Assembly (NCBI GenBank): GCA_963800275.1
Contig: CAWDAI010000001.1
Coordinates: 354,599 to 418,598 of the forward strand
Source of the DNA: JAFMJV01 sp963800275
GTDB lineage: Bacteria; Chloroflexota; Limnocylindria; Limnocylindrales; CSP1-4
DNA length: 64,000 nt
Reading direction: 5' to 3'
The notes below the pieces were generated by a model. The model was not told the DNA's origin and made no database searches. It saw only the letters and a program-made list of their open reading frames with translations. Position numbers and translations under genes: made by a program. Numbering within the stretch: position 1 is the first letter of the stretch; each line of letters opens with the position of its first letter. Shown here in pieces: positions 23,746 to 33,665 of this stretch.

Positions 23746-25953
23746 CTAGGTGCCGATGAGGTACCGCAGCAGCCGGCGCACCTGGCTCGGATCGTGGAGC
23801 CGGAATCGGGCCGCGGTGGAGCCGGCCCCGACTCGGATCGTCCAGGCACTCGCCGGTAGCGCGGCGAAGAGGTCCTCGTCGGTGCGATCGTCCCCGATAG
23901 CCAGAGCGAACGGCGTGCCGGGCTCACGACCGAGCAGGTGGGCGGCGACCTCGCCCTTGTTGGCCCAGGCGTAACGGATCTCCACGACCTTGTTGCCATG
24001 GATGACGGCCAGCTCGGTCCCGCCCAGCAGGTTCTCCAGCGTCGTGACCAGCTCGTTCGCGAGCCAGGCCCCGAACTCGGCGTCGACCAGGCGGTAGTGC
24101 CATGCGAGCGCATAGCTCTTGCGTTCGATGAACGAGCCGGGAGCGCTGCTGGCGAACTGCTCCAGGACGGGGGCCACGTGGTCCTTCCACGAGAGGTCCA
24201 TGTTGCCCCGCAGCATCTGCCACTCGTCGGTGCCCGGCTCGCGCATGAGGGCGCCGTGCTCCACGGCCAGGCCCAGGCCATCCACGCTGCCGAGCCAGCG
24301 CTCGATGTCCTCGCGGGAGCGCCCGCTGACGATGACCGGGGTCGTCTGCGGTAGCGCCACCAGGTCCCCCAGCAGCGAGAGCAGCTGGGTCGGAGGCGCG
24401 GCGTCCTGGGGGCGGGGCATGATGTCGGTGAGCGTGCCGTCGTAGTCGAGCAGGATGAGCCGTCGCTCGGCCTCGTCGAAGGCCGTCTTGAGCGCCTCGA
24501 GGTCGGGAGCGGGCCGATCCTTGTGGGAGATGTGGCGGGCCTCGGTCGTGGCCTCGCGCAACCCCTCCATGAAGCGCTCGGCCCACAGCACCGCATCGCT
24601 CTGGTTGACCCGGTCGTGCAGCGCGGCCATGCGCTCGGCCCGCTCGTCATGATCCATCTCCAGCGCTCGCTGGAGGGTCTTGGCCGTGCCGACCTCGTCG
24701 TAGGGATTGATGCGCAGGGCCTCGCCCAGCTCGTGAGCAGCGCCGGCGAACTCGCTCAGCAGGAGCACCCCGGCGCCATCGGACTGGCAGGCCACGTACT
24801 CCTTGGCCACCAGGTTCATGCCATCGCGGAGGGGACCGACCCAGGCCACGTCAGCGGCTGAGTAGAGCGCCGCCAGCTCAGGCTTGTTGACCGAGCGGCG
24901 CAGGTAGACCACCGGCTGCCACTCGGGCGTGCCGAAGTCGCCGTTGACCTCGCCCACCAGCTCGCTGACCTCGCTGCGCAGGTCGGCATAGGCCGGCACC
25001 CGCTCGCGCGAGGGCACCGCCACCTGCACCAGCGTGACCTTGCCGCGCCAGCCCGGCGACGTGCGCAGGAAGCGGCGGAAGGTACGCAGGCGCTCGGGGA
25101 TGCCCTTGGTGTAGTCGAGTCGGTCGACCGAGATCATCAGCTTGCGCCCGTGATGGCGGTCGGAGAGCTGGGCCCGGCGGCGGGCGACCTTGGGATCATC
25201 CCCGGTCAGCTCCTGCCACTCATCGGATTGGATGCCGATGGGCAGGGCCGAGAGGCGCACGGTGCGCCCATCCACCTGCACGCTGTCCATCTGGCTCTCC
25301 AGCCCGAGCACCTGCAGCAGGGCACGGCGGAAGTTGTGCAGATGCCCGTGCGTCTGGAAGGCCAGCGAATCCGCGCCCAGCAGCCCGCGCAGCAGCGCCT
25401 CGCGCTCGGGCAGGATGCGGAAGACCTCCGACGAGGGAAAGGGGATGTGCAGGAAGAAGCCGATGCGCGCTTCCGGCGCGCCGTCGCGGATCATCTGGGG
25501 CACCAGCATGAGCTGGTAGTCGTGGGCCCAGACGAGATCGCCCTCCCGATGCCGGCTCAGGACCGCGTCGGCGAAGCACTGGTTGGCCTCGCGGTAGGCG
25601 CCCCAGCTCTCGGGCGCGAAGACGACGCGCGTGGGGAAGCCGTGCAGCAGCGGCCACAGGGTGTCGTTGGCATAGCCTTCGTAGAACGAACGGGCGATCT
25701 TGGCGGGGATCTCCACAGCCACGTAGCCGTGCTTCTCCTCCCACTCGGCCATCAGGCGCTCGCGGCCCTCACGCTCGCCCGGCAGCGCGTCACCCGGCCA
25801 GCCCAGCCAGAGACCATGCGATTGGGCCATGAGCGGCGCCATGGCCGCGACCAGTCCGCCCGACGATCGTTCGCTGCGCCAGCGACCTGAGACGCGCTTG
25901 GCCGTCAGGGGCAGACGGTTCGAGACGACCAGCAGGCGTTCCTTCGTACTCAC
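23746..25953 (-). CDS. Bifunctional trehalose-6-phosphate synthase/phosphatase (OtsA-OtsB fusion)
   Basis: A 735-residue cytoplasmic fusion. Residues about 5-470 are a GT20 synthase (SNRLP at the start, WAHDYQLMLVPQMIR at 142-156, FFLHIPFPSSEVFR at 166-179, SVDRLDYTKGIPERL at 275-289, RDGMNLVAKEYVACQ at 376-390). Residues about 495-735 are a HAD-type phosphatase with nucleophile D503 in LLDYDGTLTD and GDDRTDED near the end. It makes trehalose from UDP-glucose (or another NDP-glucose) and glucose-6-phosphate. The GTG start 25953 immediately precedes the conserved N-terminus. The gene is convergent with the BOF gene, 4 bp apart. Confidence 0.93.
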   Translation of the reverse strand: MSTKERLLVVSNRLPLTAKRVSGRWRSERSSGGLVAAMAPLMAQSHGLWLGWPGDALPGEREGRERLMAEWEEKHGYVAVEIPAKIARSFYEGYANDTLWPLLHGFPTRVVFAPESWGAYREANQCFADAVLSRHREGDLVWAHDYQLMLVPQMIRDGAPEARIGFFLHIPFPSSEVFRILPEREALLRGLLGADSLAFQTHGHLHNFRRALLQVLGLESQMDSVQVDGRTVRLSALPIGIQSDEWQELTGDDPKVARRRAQLSDRHHGRKLMISVDRLDYTKGIPERLRTFRRFLRTSPGWRGKVTLVQVAVPSRERVPAYADLRSEVSELVGEVNGDFGTPEWQPVVYLRRSVNKPELAALYSAADVAWVGPLRDGMNLVAKEYVACQSDGAGVLLLSEFAGAAHELGEALRINPYDEVGTAKTLQRALEMDHDERAERMAALHDRVNQSDAVLWAERFMEGLREATTEARHISHKDRPAPDLEALKTAFDEAERRLILLDYDGTLTDIMPRPQDAAPPTQLLSLLGDLVALPQTTPVIVSGRSREDIERWLGSVDGLGLAVEHGALMREPGTDEWQMLRGNMDLSWKDHVAPVLEQFASSAPGSFIERKSYALAWHYRLVDAEFGAWLANELVTTLENLLGGTELAVIHGNKVVEIRYAWANKGEVAAHLLGREPGTPFALAIGDDRTDEDLFAALPASAWTIRVGAGSTAARFRLHDPSQVRRLLRYLIGT

Positions 25954-26106
25954 CCCCCAAGCATACGATGCCCTTGGCGATCCCCGGCGGAGCATGGGCC
26001 GAACGGCCGTGGAGACACGGACCGGCGTGCACTGGCCGGTGCCCTCCCCGGCCGCTAGCGTGGAGACCTCAGCGACCGGCCCGGTTCGCTGACAAGGGAG
26101 GTCCCG

Positions 26107-27882
26107 ATGAAGCCACTCGAGGAACCCATCGCGTCGATCGTGGCGGGGCGACCGGCGGAGATCGACCTGCGTGGCTCCAGGCTGCTCGCTTCGCGACTGT
26201 TGACCAAGGACCTGGCCTTCCGCCAGGGCGAGCGCGAGGCCTTCGGCCTGCGCGGTCTGCTGCCCGATCGGGTGCAGACGATGGAGGAACAGGTCGAATT
26301 GGAGTGGGAGCACCTCTCGCGCAAGGAAGACGCGCTCGAGCAGTACATCGGCCTGGCCGCCCTGCAGGACCGCAACGCGACGCTCTTCTACGGCGTCCTG
26401 AGCGCCCATCTCGAGGAGCTGATGCCGGTGGTCTACACGCCCACCGTGGGCCAGGCCTGCCAACAGTTCAGCCACATCCTGCGGCGGGCCCGCGGCATCT
26501 GGATCACGCCCGATGACATCGACCGCGTGCCGCAGGTGCTGCGCAACTCGCCCTACACGGATGTACGCCTCATCGTGGTCACCGACAACCAGCGCATCCT
26601 GGGCCTGGGCGACCAGGGCGCGGGCGGCATGGGCATCCCCGTAGGCAAGCTCGCGCTCTACTCGGCCTGTGGCGGACTGCACCCGTCACTGACCCTGCCC
26701 GTGTCGCTCGACGTGGGTACGGACAACCGCACCCTGCTCAACGATCCGCTCTACATGGGCTACCGAGCTCGTCGCCTGCGGGGGCAGGCCTACCAGGAGC
26801 TGGTCGAGGCCTTCGTGCAAGGTGTGGCCGAGGTCTGGCCCGGCTGCGTCATCCAGTGGGAGGACTTCAAGGGGCCCAACGCGCTGCGCATCCTCGACCA
26901 CTTCCGCAACCTCGTGCCCAGCTTCAACGACGACGTCCAGGGTACGGCTGCCACCGCCGTGGCCGGAGTCTATGCCGCCGCCCGCAGGCGCAGCGTCAAG
27001 GTCACCGACCTGCGCTTCGTGCTCGCCGGCGCGGGAGCGGCGGGCGTGGGCATCACCCGCTTGCTGCGGCGGGCACTGCAGCACGAGGGGCTCTCCGACG
27101 AGGAGATCGATCCGCGCATCGCGCTGCTCGACTCGCGCGGGCTGGTGCACTCGGGCCGGACCGACCTCGACGAGTTCAAGCGCGAGGTGGCCATCCCGGC
27201 CGAGCGGGTCCACCAGCTGGGCCTGACGCTCGAGGGCGACGGTCCGACACGCCTGTGCGAGGTCATCCGCGCCGTGCATCCCGACGTGCTCATCGGGACC
27301 ACCGGCCAGCCGGGCTCCTTCGACCAGGGCGTCATCCACGAGATGACCGAATCGACCGAGGAGCCGGTGATCTTCGCCCTCTCCAACCCCTCCAGCCGGG
27401 TGGAGGCGACGCCGGCCGAGATCCTGGCCTGGAGCGAAGGGCAAGCGGTCGTGGCCACGGGCAGCCCCTTCCCGCCGGTGTCGTGGAAGGGCGCGCCCCG
27501 GCCGATCGGGCAGGCCAACAACGTCTTCGTCTTCCCCGGCGTCGGACTGGGCGCGGTGGCAGCGGAGGTCCGGCGCGTCACCGAGGAGATGTTCCTGGTC
27601 GCCGCCCGCGCGCTCGCCGAGCAGGTGCCCGAGGAGCGGCTGGAGGCGGGCGCCATCTATCCCTCGGTCGAGTCGCTGGCCGAGATCTCGCGCGAGGTGG
27701 CCATCTCGGTCGCGCGCGAGGCCGTGGCCTCCGGCGTGGCGGGGATCCCGGCCGACACGGACCTGGGCGAACTCATCGACGAAGCCATGTGGCACCCCGC
27801 CTACGTGCCCTATATCCGCTCGCGCGTGTCAGTACGCCGCGACGAGATCTACGCCGCGCACGAGGTCCTCAGCGGAGGCTGA
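26107..27882 (+). CDS. maeA: NAD-dependent malic enzyme (large type)
   Basis: A 591-residue enzyme of the long malic-enzyme family. The catalytic tyrosine is Y110 in PVVYTPTVGQ. The catalytic lysine is in GGMGIPVGKLALY. The metal-binding acidic pair is in FNDDVQGTAA. The NAD-binding Rossmann motif is LAGAGAAGVGI. It oxidatively decarboxylates malate to pyruvate. Start ATG 26107 has GGGAGG 5 nt upstream. Cofactor choice (NAD over NADP) is inferred from the family type. The gene stands alone between otsAB and the starch locus. Confidence 0.92.
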   Translation: MKPLEEPIASIVAGRPAEIDLRGSRLLASRLLTKDLAFRQGEREAFGLRGLLPDRVQTMEEQVELEWEHLSRKEDALEQYIGLAALQDRNATLFYGVLSAHLEELMPVVYTPTVGQACQQFSHILRRARGIWITPDDIDRVPQVLRNSPYTDVRLIVVTDNQRILGLGDQGAGGMGIPVGKLALYSACGGLHPSLTLPVSLDVGTDNRTLLNDPLYMGYRARRLRGQAYQELVEAFVQGVAEVWPGCVIQWEDFKGPNALRILDHFRNLVPSFNDDVQGTAATAVAGVYAAARRRSVKVTDLRFVLAGAGAAGVGITRLLRRALQHEGLSDEEIDPRIALLDSRGLVHSGRTDLDEFKREVAIPAERVHQLGLTLEGDGPTRLCEVIRAVHPDVLIGTTGQPGSFDQGVIHEMTESTEEPVIFALSNPSSRVEATPAEILAWSEGQAVVATGSPFPPVSWKGAPRPIGQANNVFVFPGVGLGAVAAEVRRVTEEMFLVAARALAEQVPEERLEAGAIYPSVESLAEISREVAISVAREAVASGVAGIPADTDLGELIDEAMWHPAYVPYIRSRVSVRRDEIYAAHEVLSGG

Positions 27883-27898
27883 GACGCGGGACTGAACC

Positions 27899-30800
27899 TC
27901 AGGGGCAGCCATCCAGGTCGCGCCAGCGCTCCACGGTATCGCTCACCACGGTGGGCCCCGTGGCCTCGTACTCGACCGTCAGGGTGCGGTTGGGGATCTC
28001 GCCGCAGCCGGCGTCCTTCTCCACCGCCTCCCACGAACCGCGCGTGTACTTGTACTCGAGTGCGATGCCATCGTCGAAGGGCAGCGTGATCGACCAGGTG
28101 TCGTCATCGACGCGGGCCATGGGTGTCCCGCCCGGGTCCCAGCCCTGGAAACCGCCGGCGATGTAGATCGTGTCACTCGGCGTGGTGTTGGGCGGCACGT
28201 CGACGGTGAAGACCACCTCCGCCTGGCGCACCTCGGCCGTGACCTCCAGCGGCTCCGATGGTGGCGAGGCGTTGTAGCCGGTGTCCTGGGCCACGATCGT
28301 ATAGATGTAGGGCTCACCGGCCGAGACGGTCGCGTCCAGATAGACCGCGACGTCGGACGTGGCGATGACCTCCGGCTCAGCACCGGGCGCCGCACGCAGC
28401 ACGAGGTAGCGGAGCACGTCCTCGGCATCCGAGGGCGACCAACGCAGACGTACCCGCTCGCCGGAGACATCCAGCAGCTGGGGCCTCCCCGGTGCCGGTG
28501 GGACGACCCGGTCGTCGCCGGGCACGGTCACGACCTGTGCCACGCGGATGGCGCTGGCCCAGGTCTCGCCGCCGTCGGTGGAGGCGCGGGCACTGACCGT
28601 CCAGTCACCGATGGACTCCGGTTGGACCGTGCCCCGGTAGAGCGTGGCGGACCCGTCGGTGTCGACCGCCTCCGCCGGGCTCCAGGTCCAGGCCGGACCG
28701 CTCGTCGCGCTGCTGGTCGCCGGTGCCAGACCGACCTCGACGATCACACCCTCGGCCACCGCCGTGTCCCCCGCTCCGACCGTCACCGCGGCTTCCACGG
28801 TCGCGGCCCCGTCGACCGCCGAGAGGGGTCGCTCCACCGTGCCGACCACGACGCCCGGGTCGTCCACCACGCCGCGCACCTCGAAGTCGGTGATGGCCAG
28901 CTGCGGGACGGCCACCGTCTCCGCCGAGCGCGCCGAGAGGTTGCCGGCCTCGTCGAGCGCCTGCACCACGTAATGGGCGGCGGCGCCGGCGCGAACGGCC
29001 TCGTCGATGAAGGCCGGCTCGGTGGTCTCGGCCACCGGCTCGTAGCCGCCGCCACGCAGGAGCGAGCGCGAGACGCGGTAGCGGGCGGCGTCCTCGACCG
29101 CCGACCAGGTCAACTCGACGGCACCACTCGCGGGTCGGGCCACGAGGTCGTCGGGCGCCGCCGGCGCCACGAGGTCCGCATCGGGATCGGAGAGCAGCAC
29201 GGCCACCGAGCGCGCCGGGAGCGTCAGGCGGATGCGGCCGTCGGCCACCGTCACTGGCTCCACGCCGTCGAGCGCGTCCGCGAGCTGCGCCCCATCGGGG
29301 ACGCGGTCCTCCACGGGGATCACGAGCTCGCGCTCGCGGTCGGAGAGATTGAGCGCGGTGACCGCCGCCGCGCTCGCGGAACGGCGCAGGAAGGCCAGGG
29401 TGTGTGCGCCATCGTCGGCGAGGGGGAACTCGAGGTCGCCCTCGCGCAGGGCCTCGTGCGCCCCGCGCACCTCGGCGAGGCGGCGATACCAGTCGCGCAG
29501 CGCTACGTCCTCCGCTCCCCACGGATAGGGTCGGCGATCGTCGGGGTCGTCGAAGCCGGTGAGGCCGACCTCGTCGCCGTAGAAGATGGAGGCCATGCCC
29601 GGGAAGGTCAGCTGGATCGTCGCCACCAGACGCTGGGCCGCCTTGCCTGCCGCCAAGGCGGCCGGTTCGGTCTTGGCCGCGTCGTTGTCCTCGCCCGGCG
29701 TCAGCGTCCACAGGAGGCGCGCGGTGTCGTGGCTGTCGACGAGGTTCATGAGTGCCGCGAACGCCGGCTCGGGGTAGTCCTCGCGCACGCCCAGCATGGC
29801 GCTCGCGAACCCGCTCGGCGTCAGCGCCTCGATGGACCCGTCGGGGTCGGCGGTGGCCCCGTTGACCAGGCCGATGACCGCTCGCCGGAAGCGATAGTTC
29901 ATGGTCGAGTCGGCCTGGTCGCCCAGCAGCCAGGGCGTGGAGTCACCCCATTGCTCGGCGATGACGACCGCGTCGGGATCGGCGCTCTTGGCTGCGTCGC
30001 GGATGGCGGCCTGGAACTCGTGCGTCATGGAATCGGCGACGTCAAGGCGCCAGCCGGCCGTGCCCCGCTCGATCCAGGTCCGCACCACGCCGTCCTCGCC
30101 GGTGATCAGCTCGTAGACGGCTGGGACCTCGTTCAGCTCGGGGATCGAATCGAAGTTCCACCAGCTCACGTACCCGGTGTCGTCGCCGCCTGGCTCGGTC
30201 GGCGCGCAAACGGCCGGCTGGCCCGGGTTCGGCGGCTCGAACGTGAACCAGTCGCGGTACTCCGAATCAGCCGACTCGCAGGCACCCACCGTCTCGTAGC
30301 GGCCGAAGCGATCGAACCAGGGCGAGTCGGCCGAGACGTGGTTGAAGACGCCGTCGAGCACGACCCGGATGCCTCGCGCGGCGGCCGCCTCGATGAGCGC
30401 CGCGAACTCGTCGGTCGTGCCCAGGTCGGGATCCACGTAGAAATAGTCGGACGTGTCGTAGCGGTGGTTGGAGGGCGAGGCGAAGATGGGGTTCAGGTAG
30501 AGCACCGTCACACCCAGGTCGGCCAGGTCGTCGAGATGGGCGGTCACGCCGGCGAGGTCGCCGCCGAAGAAGTCGCGGTTGTAGGCCTGCTGGGCGCACG
30601 GTTCGGGCCGGTAGTCGCGGCAGTAGCCCTCCGGCAGCTCGTCCCAGTCCTTGTCGATGATGGGCTGGCCATGGACCTCGCCGGCTCGATAGACCGCCGC
30701 GCCCGAAGGACCCGGTGTGGCCTCCGGCGATGGATCGTTGGCCGGGTCACCGTTGGCCAAGCGGTCGGGGAACACCTGGTAGACGACCGCGCCACGGGTC

Positions 30801-31336
30801 CAGGCGGGCGTCTGGAATTGAGGGTCGTAGGCGGTGATCTGCCAGGGGTCGTCGACCTGGCCCGCACGGCTGATGCGCCCCGTGCCGCCGTCGGCCGCGC
30901 GGTCGTCGGAGAGCACGCGCGAGGACTGCCCATCCTGGGCCACGATGGAGTAGTCGATGATGGTCGGGTCGGGTCCCGTCTCGACCACGCCTTCCCAGTA
31001 GTCGTAGCCCAACGTCCCACCCTCGGGATCGGTCGCCGCCAACTCCATGGGCTGGGCCCAGCTCGCGCCGCTGAGCCGATCGGCCAGGCGCAGCTGCGCG
31101 CCGGACAGGTCACCCGCCGCGGCCCGCAGGCGCACCCGCACGGGCGTGCCGGCAGGTACGGCCCCGCTCGGGCTGCGATAGCGATCGTCGCGGCTGTCGT
31201 GCTGCAGATCGGCCTGGCGGATGGAGCCGTCCACGGCGGGCGGATCGTCGGCGGCCACGACTGCCGCCGACGGGATCATGGACACCAGCACGAGAGCGGC
31301 GGTCAGGACCGAGCCGAGCCGTCGCCGCCGGGTCAT
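27899..31336 (-). CDS. Secreted multidomain GH13 alpha-amylase/pullulanase-type enzyme
   Basis: A 1145-residue exported enzyme. A signal peptide (1-29) is followed by a CBM34-like N-terminal beta domain (about 40-170), then a GH13 barrel with D432 (nucleophile, GWRLDVADSM), E461 (acid/base, VVIAEQWGD) and D537 (NLVDSHDTAR), and a C-terminal all-beta domain. Fibronectin-type-III-like modules follow (PDDLVARPASGAVELTW and RLRWSPSDAEDVLRY regions). The final about 100 residues form a CBM20-like starch-binding domain (GGFQGWDPGGTPM). It would degrade starch or pullulan outside the cell. The ATG lies 12 nt after the malG stop, so it is the fourth gene of the malEFG operon. Confidence 0.9.
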   Translation of the reverse strand: MTRRRRLGSVLTAALVLVSMIPSAAVVAADDPPAVDGSIRQADLQHDSRDDRYRSPSGAVPAGTPVRVRLRAAAGDLSGAQLRLADRLSGASWAQPMELAATDPEGGTLGYDYWEGVVETGPDPTIIDYSIVAQDGQSSRVLSDDRAADGGTGRISRAGQVDDPWQITAYDPQFQTPAWTRGAVVYQVFPDRLANGDPANDPSPEATPGPSGAAVYRAGEVHGQPIIDKDWDELPEGYCRDYRPEPCAQQAYNRDFFGGDLAGVTAHLDDLADLGVTVLYLNPIFASPSNHRYDTSDYFYVDPDLGTTDEFAALIEAAAARGIRVVLDGVFNHVSADSPWFDRFGRYETVGACESADSEYRDWFTFEPPNPGQPAVCAPTEPGGDDTGYVSWWNFDSIPELNEVPAVYELITGEDGVVRTWIERGTAGWRLDVADSMTHEFQAAIRDAAKSADPDAVVIAEQWGDSTPWLLGDQADSTMNYRFRRAVIGLVNGATADPDGSIEALTPSGFASAMLGVREDYPEPAFAALMNLVDSHDTARLLWTLTPGEDNDAAKTEPAALAAGKAAQRLVATIQLTFPGMASIFYGDEVGLTGFDDPDDRRPYPWGAEDVALRDWYRRLAEVRGAHEALREGDLEFPLADDGAHTLAFLRRSASAAAVTALNLSDRERELVIPVEDRVPDGAQLADALDGVEPVTVADGRIRLTLPARSVAVLLSDPDADLVAPAAPDDLVARPASGAVELTWSAVEDAARYRVSRSLLRGGGYEPVAETTEPAFIDEAVRAGAAAHYVVQALDEAGNLSARSAETVAVPQLAITDFEVRGVVDDPGVVVGTVERPLSAVDGAATVEAAVTVGAGDTAVAEGVIVEVGLAPATSSATSGPAWTWSPAEAVDTDGSATLYRGTVQPESIGDWTVSARASTDGGETWASAIRVAQVVTVPGDDRVVPPAPGRPQLLDVSGERVRLRWSPSDAEDVLRYLVLRAAPGAEPEVIATSDVAVYLDATVSAGEPYIYTIVAQDTGYNASPPSEPLEVTAEVRQAEVVFTVDVPPNTTPSDTIYIAGGFQGWDPGGTPMARVDDDTWSITLPFDDGIALEYKYTRGSWEAVEKDAGCGEIPNRTLTVEYEATGPTVVSDTVERWRDLDGCP

Positions 31337-31348
31337 CGCTGCCCCAGC

Positions 31349-32275
31349 CTAGCCCTTGATACCGCCAAGGGTGAGCCCCGACACGAGATACCTGGAGACG
31401 TACACGAAGAGGATGACGATGGGGATGCTGATGAGGATCGAGGCCGCCGAGAGGTCGGCCCACTGCGTCTGGAACTGGGCCTGGAAGCGCTGCACACCGA
31501 GCGGCCAGGTCAGCAACTCCTCTCGTCCACCGATGAGCACGCGGGCCATGAAGAACTCACCCCAGGCAGCCAGGAAGTTGAGCAGGAAGACGATCGCGAG
31601 AGCCGGCAGCGACAGCGGCAGCAGCACCCGGTAGAAGGCCTGGAACTCGGTGCAGCCATCGATCTTGGCGGCCTCCTCCAGGTCGAAGGGGATGGTGTCG
31701 TAATAACCCTTCAGGATCCAGATGGAGAAGGGCACCGCCGTCACGGCGTAGGCGAAGACCAGCCCCTGATAGGAGTTCACCAGGCCGATCTGGACGTAGA
31801 TGATGAAGATCGGGACCAGCAGCATGATGCCGGGGATGAGCTGGGTCGCGAAGAGGAAGGTCAGCCCGGAGCTGCGGCCGCGGAACTTGTAGCGGCTGAA
31901 GGCGTAGGCGCTGGTGGCCGCGATGATGAGGCCCAGGGTCGCGGTGCCGACGGTGATGACGAGGCTGTTGAAGAGCCAGTTGAGCAGGTTGGAGTCGGTC
32001 AGGACGCGTACGTAGGCGTCGAGGTTGGCGTGATCGGGCAGGATGGCCAGCGAGGGGTTGAGCACGTTCTGGCCGGGCCGGATGGAGGTGCTGAAGACAC
32101 GCACCACCGGGAAGACCACGACGACCGTGGTGATGATGAGCACGAGGTGGATGAGGGCCCGCTTGAGGCGCGAGTCCTGACCGCGCCCACGAGGCCCGGT
32201 GAGCCAGGCGCGCATGCCCTGGGCGGACCTGCCGCTGGCCTGCGCCAGCATCTCGGACTGACTTGGGGTCGTCAT
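31349..32275 (-). CDS. malG: Maltodextrin ABC transporter permease (MalG type)
   Basis: A 308-residue permease with six hydrophobic segments and the EAA loop LEEAAKIDGCTEFQAFYR. The neighbouring FLAAWGEFFMA and the C-terminal LVSGLTLGGIKG are characteristic of MalG. Start ATG 32275 has GAGGAGG upstream. With MalF (32289) it imports maltodextrins released by the downstream secreted amylase. No ATPase is encoded in this operon. Confidence 0.93.
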   Translation of the reverse strand: MTTPSQSEMLAQASGRSAQGMRAWLTGPRGRGQDSRLKRALIHLVLIITTVVVVFPVVRVFSTSIRPGQNVLNPSLAILPDHANLDAYVRVLTDSNLLNWLFNSLVITVGTATLGLIIAATSAYAFSRYKFRGRSSGLTFLFATQLIPGIMLLVPIFIIYVQIGLVNSYQGLVFAYAVTAVPFSIWILKGYYDTIPFDLEEAAKIDGCTEFQAFYRVLLPLSLPALAIVFLLNFLAAWGEFFMARVLIGGREELLTWPLGVQRFQAQFQTQWADLSAASILISIPIVILFVYVSRYLVSGLTLGGIKG

Positions 32276-32288
32276 CGCGCAAGCCTCC

Positions 32289-33554
32289 TCATGACTCGTA
32301 GGTGTTCTTCAGGACGCCCGTTTGTCTGACATACCAGATGGTGAAGGCCAGCAGGATGCCGAAGACGACGAAAGCGAAGGCGGCCGCGAAGCCGAAGCGG
32401 CTGTACTGGAAGCCGGCGCGGTAGAGCGCGGTGACGAGGATGTCGCTCGTCTCCAGCTCGTTCTGGTTGATGAAGAAGGGCACATTGATGTTGTTGAAGG
32501 TCAGGAACACGCCCAGCAGGACGGCCGGGATGAGCACCGGCCGCAGCAGCGGCAGGGTGATGCCGAAGAACTGCTGGCGGCCGTTGGCGCCGTCGATCTC
32601 CGCGGCCTCGTAGTAGTCAGAGGAGATGGCCTGCAGGCCGCCGAGCGTGATGACCATCATGAAGGGCACGCCCAGCCAGACGTTGGTCATGATCATGGCC
32701 ACGAAGTTCATGAACGGGTCGCTCAGCCACTGTTGGGGTGGCAGGCCGAACAGCTCGAGCACCTGGTTGACGGCGCCGAACTGGTAGTTGAACTCCGTGC
32801 GCCAGATCTGGAGCGAGATGAACACGGGAATGGCCCAGGGCAGGATGAGCAAGGCGCGGTAGATGGTGCGCCCGCGGATCTTGCGATTGAGGAGCAGCGC
32901 CAGCCCGATGCCCAGGACCACGTGGAAGGAGATGCAGACCACCGTCCAGATGACCGTCTGCGTCAGCAGCTGCCAGAACCCCGTCTGCTTGAGCACCGGC
33001 TTGGTGAACACGTCGATGTAGTTCTGGAAGCCGATGAAGATGTCCTTCTCCGCACCCCACGGTTGCAGCGGCGTGCCGTCCATGGTCAGGCCGAAAAAGA
33101 GGCCCGGGTCCACGAAGTTGCGGATGTTCATCTTCGTGAACGAGAGGCTGAGCTCGTAGTACAGCGGGTACAGATAGAGGATGGCGATGCCGACCACGGC
33201 CGGCGCCAGCAGCATGATCGTCAGGGCCAGGCGCCTGGACGTGACCCGTCGGCGGGCGGCGAACCAGTAGATCAGCGCCTCCGCGCCGATGACGATGACC
33301 AGCGCACTGCCCATCGTCAGATACGTCGCCGTCGTCCACGTGGCGTTGAACAGGAAGGCCAGCACGATGACGACCGGCGGCGCCACGGCCGAGAAGATCA
33401 TCATGCGCCGGTCTCGCCGGCGAGCCATGACCGCCAGGTAGACGAACGCCTCCATGGCCACGATGGCCAGGATGATCCAGATCAGCGACGCGATCACCTC
33501 GGAGACGGCCACTGCCGCCTGGTCGAAGTTGAATGCGTCGAGCAGGGCTCCCAT
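32289..33554 (-). CDS. malF: Maltodextrin ABC transporter permease (MalF type) with N-terminal extension
   Basis: A 421-residue permease, longer than usual for non-enteric MalF proteins. Roughly the first 120 residues carry three additional hydrophobic helices before the core (LLAPAVVGIAILYLYPLYYE onward). The EAA loop is YYEAAEIDGANGRQQFF. Extra N-terminal helices are known in enterobacterial MalF. The start ATG 33554 follows a run of GGAGG. It forms the translocation channel with MalG. Confidence 0.93.
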   Translation of the reverse strand: MGALLDAFNFDQAAVAVSEVIASLIWIILAIVAMEAFVYLAVMARRRDRRMMIFSAVAPPVVIVLAFLFNATWTTATYLTMGSALVIVIGAEALIYWFAARRRVTSRRLALTIMLLAPAVVGIAILYLYPLYYELSLSFTKMNIRNFVDPGLFFGLTMDGTPLQPWGAEKDIFIGFQNYIDVFTKPVLKQTGFWQLLTQTVIWTVVCISFHVVLGIGLALLLNRKIRGRTIYRALLILPWAIPVFISLQIWRTEFNYQFGAVNQVLELFGLPPQQWLSDPFMNFVAMIMTNVWLGVPFMMVITLGGLQAISSDYYEAAEIDGANGRQQFFGITLPLLRPVLIPAVLLGVFLTFNNINVPFFINQNELETSDILVTALYRAGFQYSRFGFAAAFAFVVFGILLAFTIWYVRQTGVLKNTYES

Positions 33555-33607
33555 CGCCTCCTCCTCCTCCTACCCGCGACCGCGAGTCACGGGAGCCTGA
33601 ATAGTAG

Positions 33608-33637
33608 CGAGGCCCCGGTCAAGCGACCGAGGCCTCG
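33608..33637 (-). terminator. Intercistronic hairpin between malE and malF
   Basis: A 13-bp stem with a 4-nt loop, 28 nt after the malE stop. The single non-Watson-Crick position (33615/33630) is C-A on the plus strand but G-U in the minus-strand transcript, so the structure is stable only in the sense RNA of this operon. No strong U-run follows. It probably allows partial readthrough and protects malE mRNA. Confidence 0.75.
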
Positions 33638-33665
33638 CGTACGTTCACTCAGGGGTGAGCGTCGG

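Noticed and set aside
26107..27882. Malolactic enzyme
   Set aside because: It shares the long malic-enzyme fold, but no malate permease or mleR gene is near; NAD-malic enzyme is the simpler call, though the two cannot be fully separated by eye.
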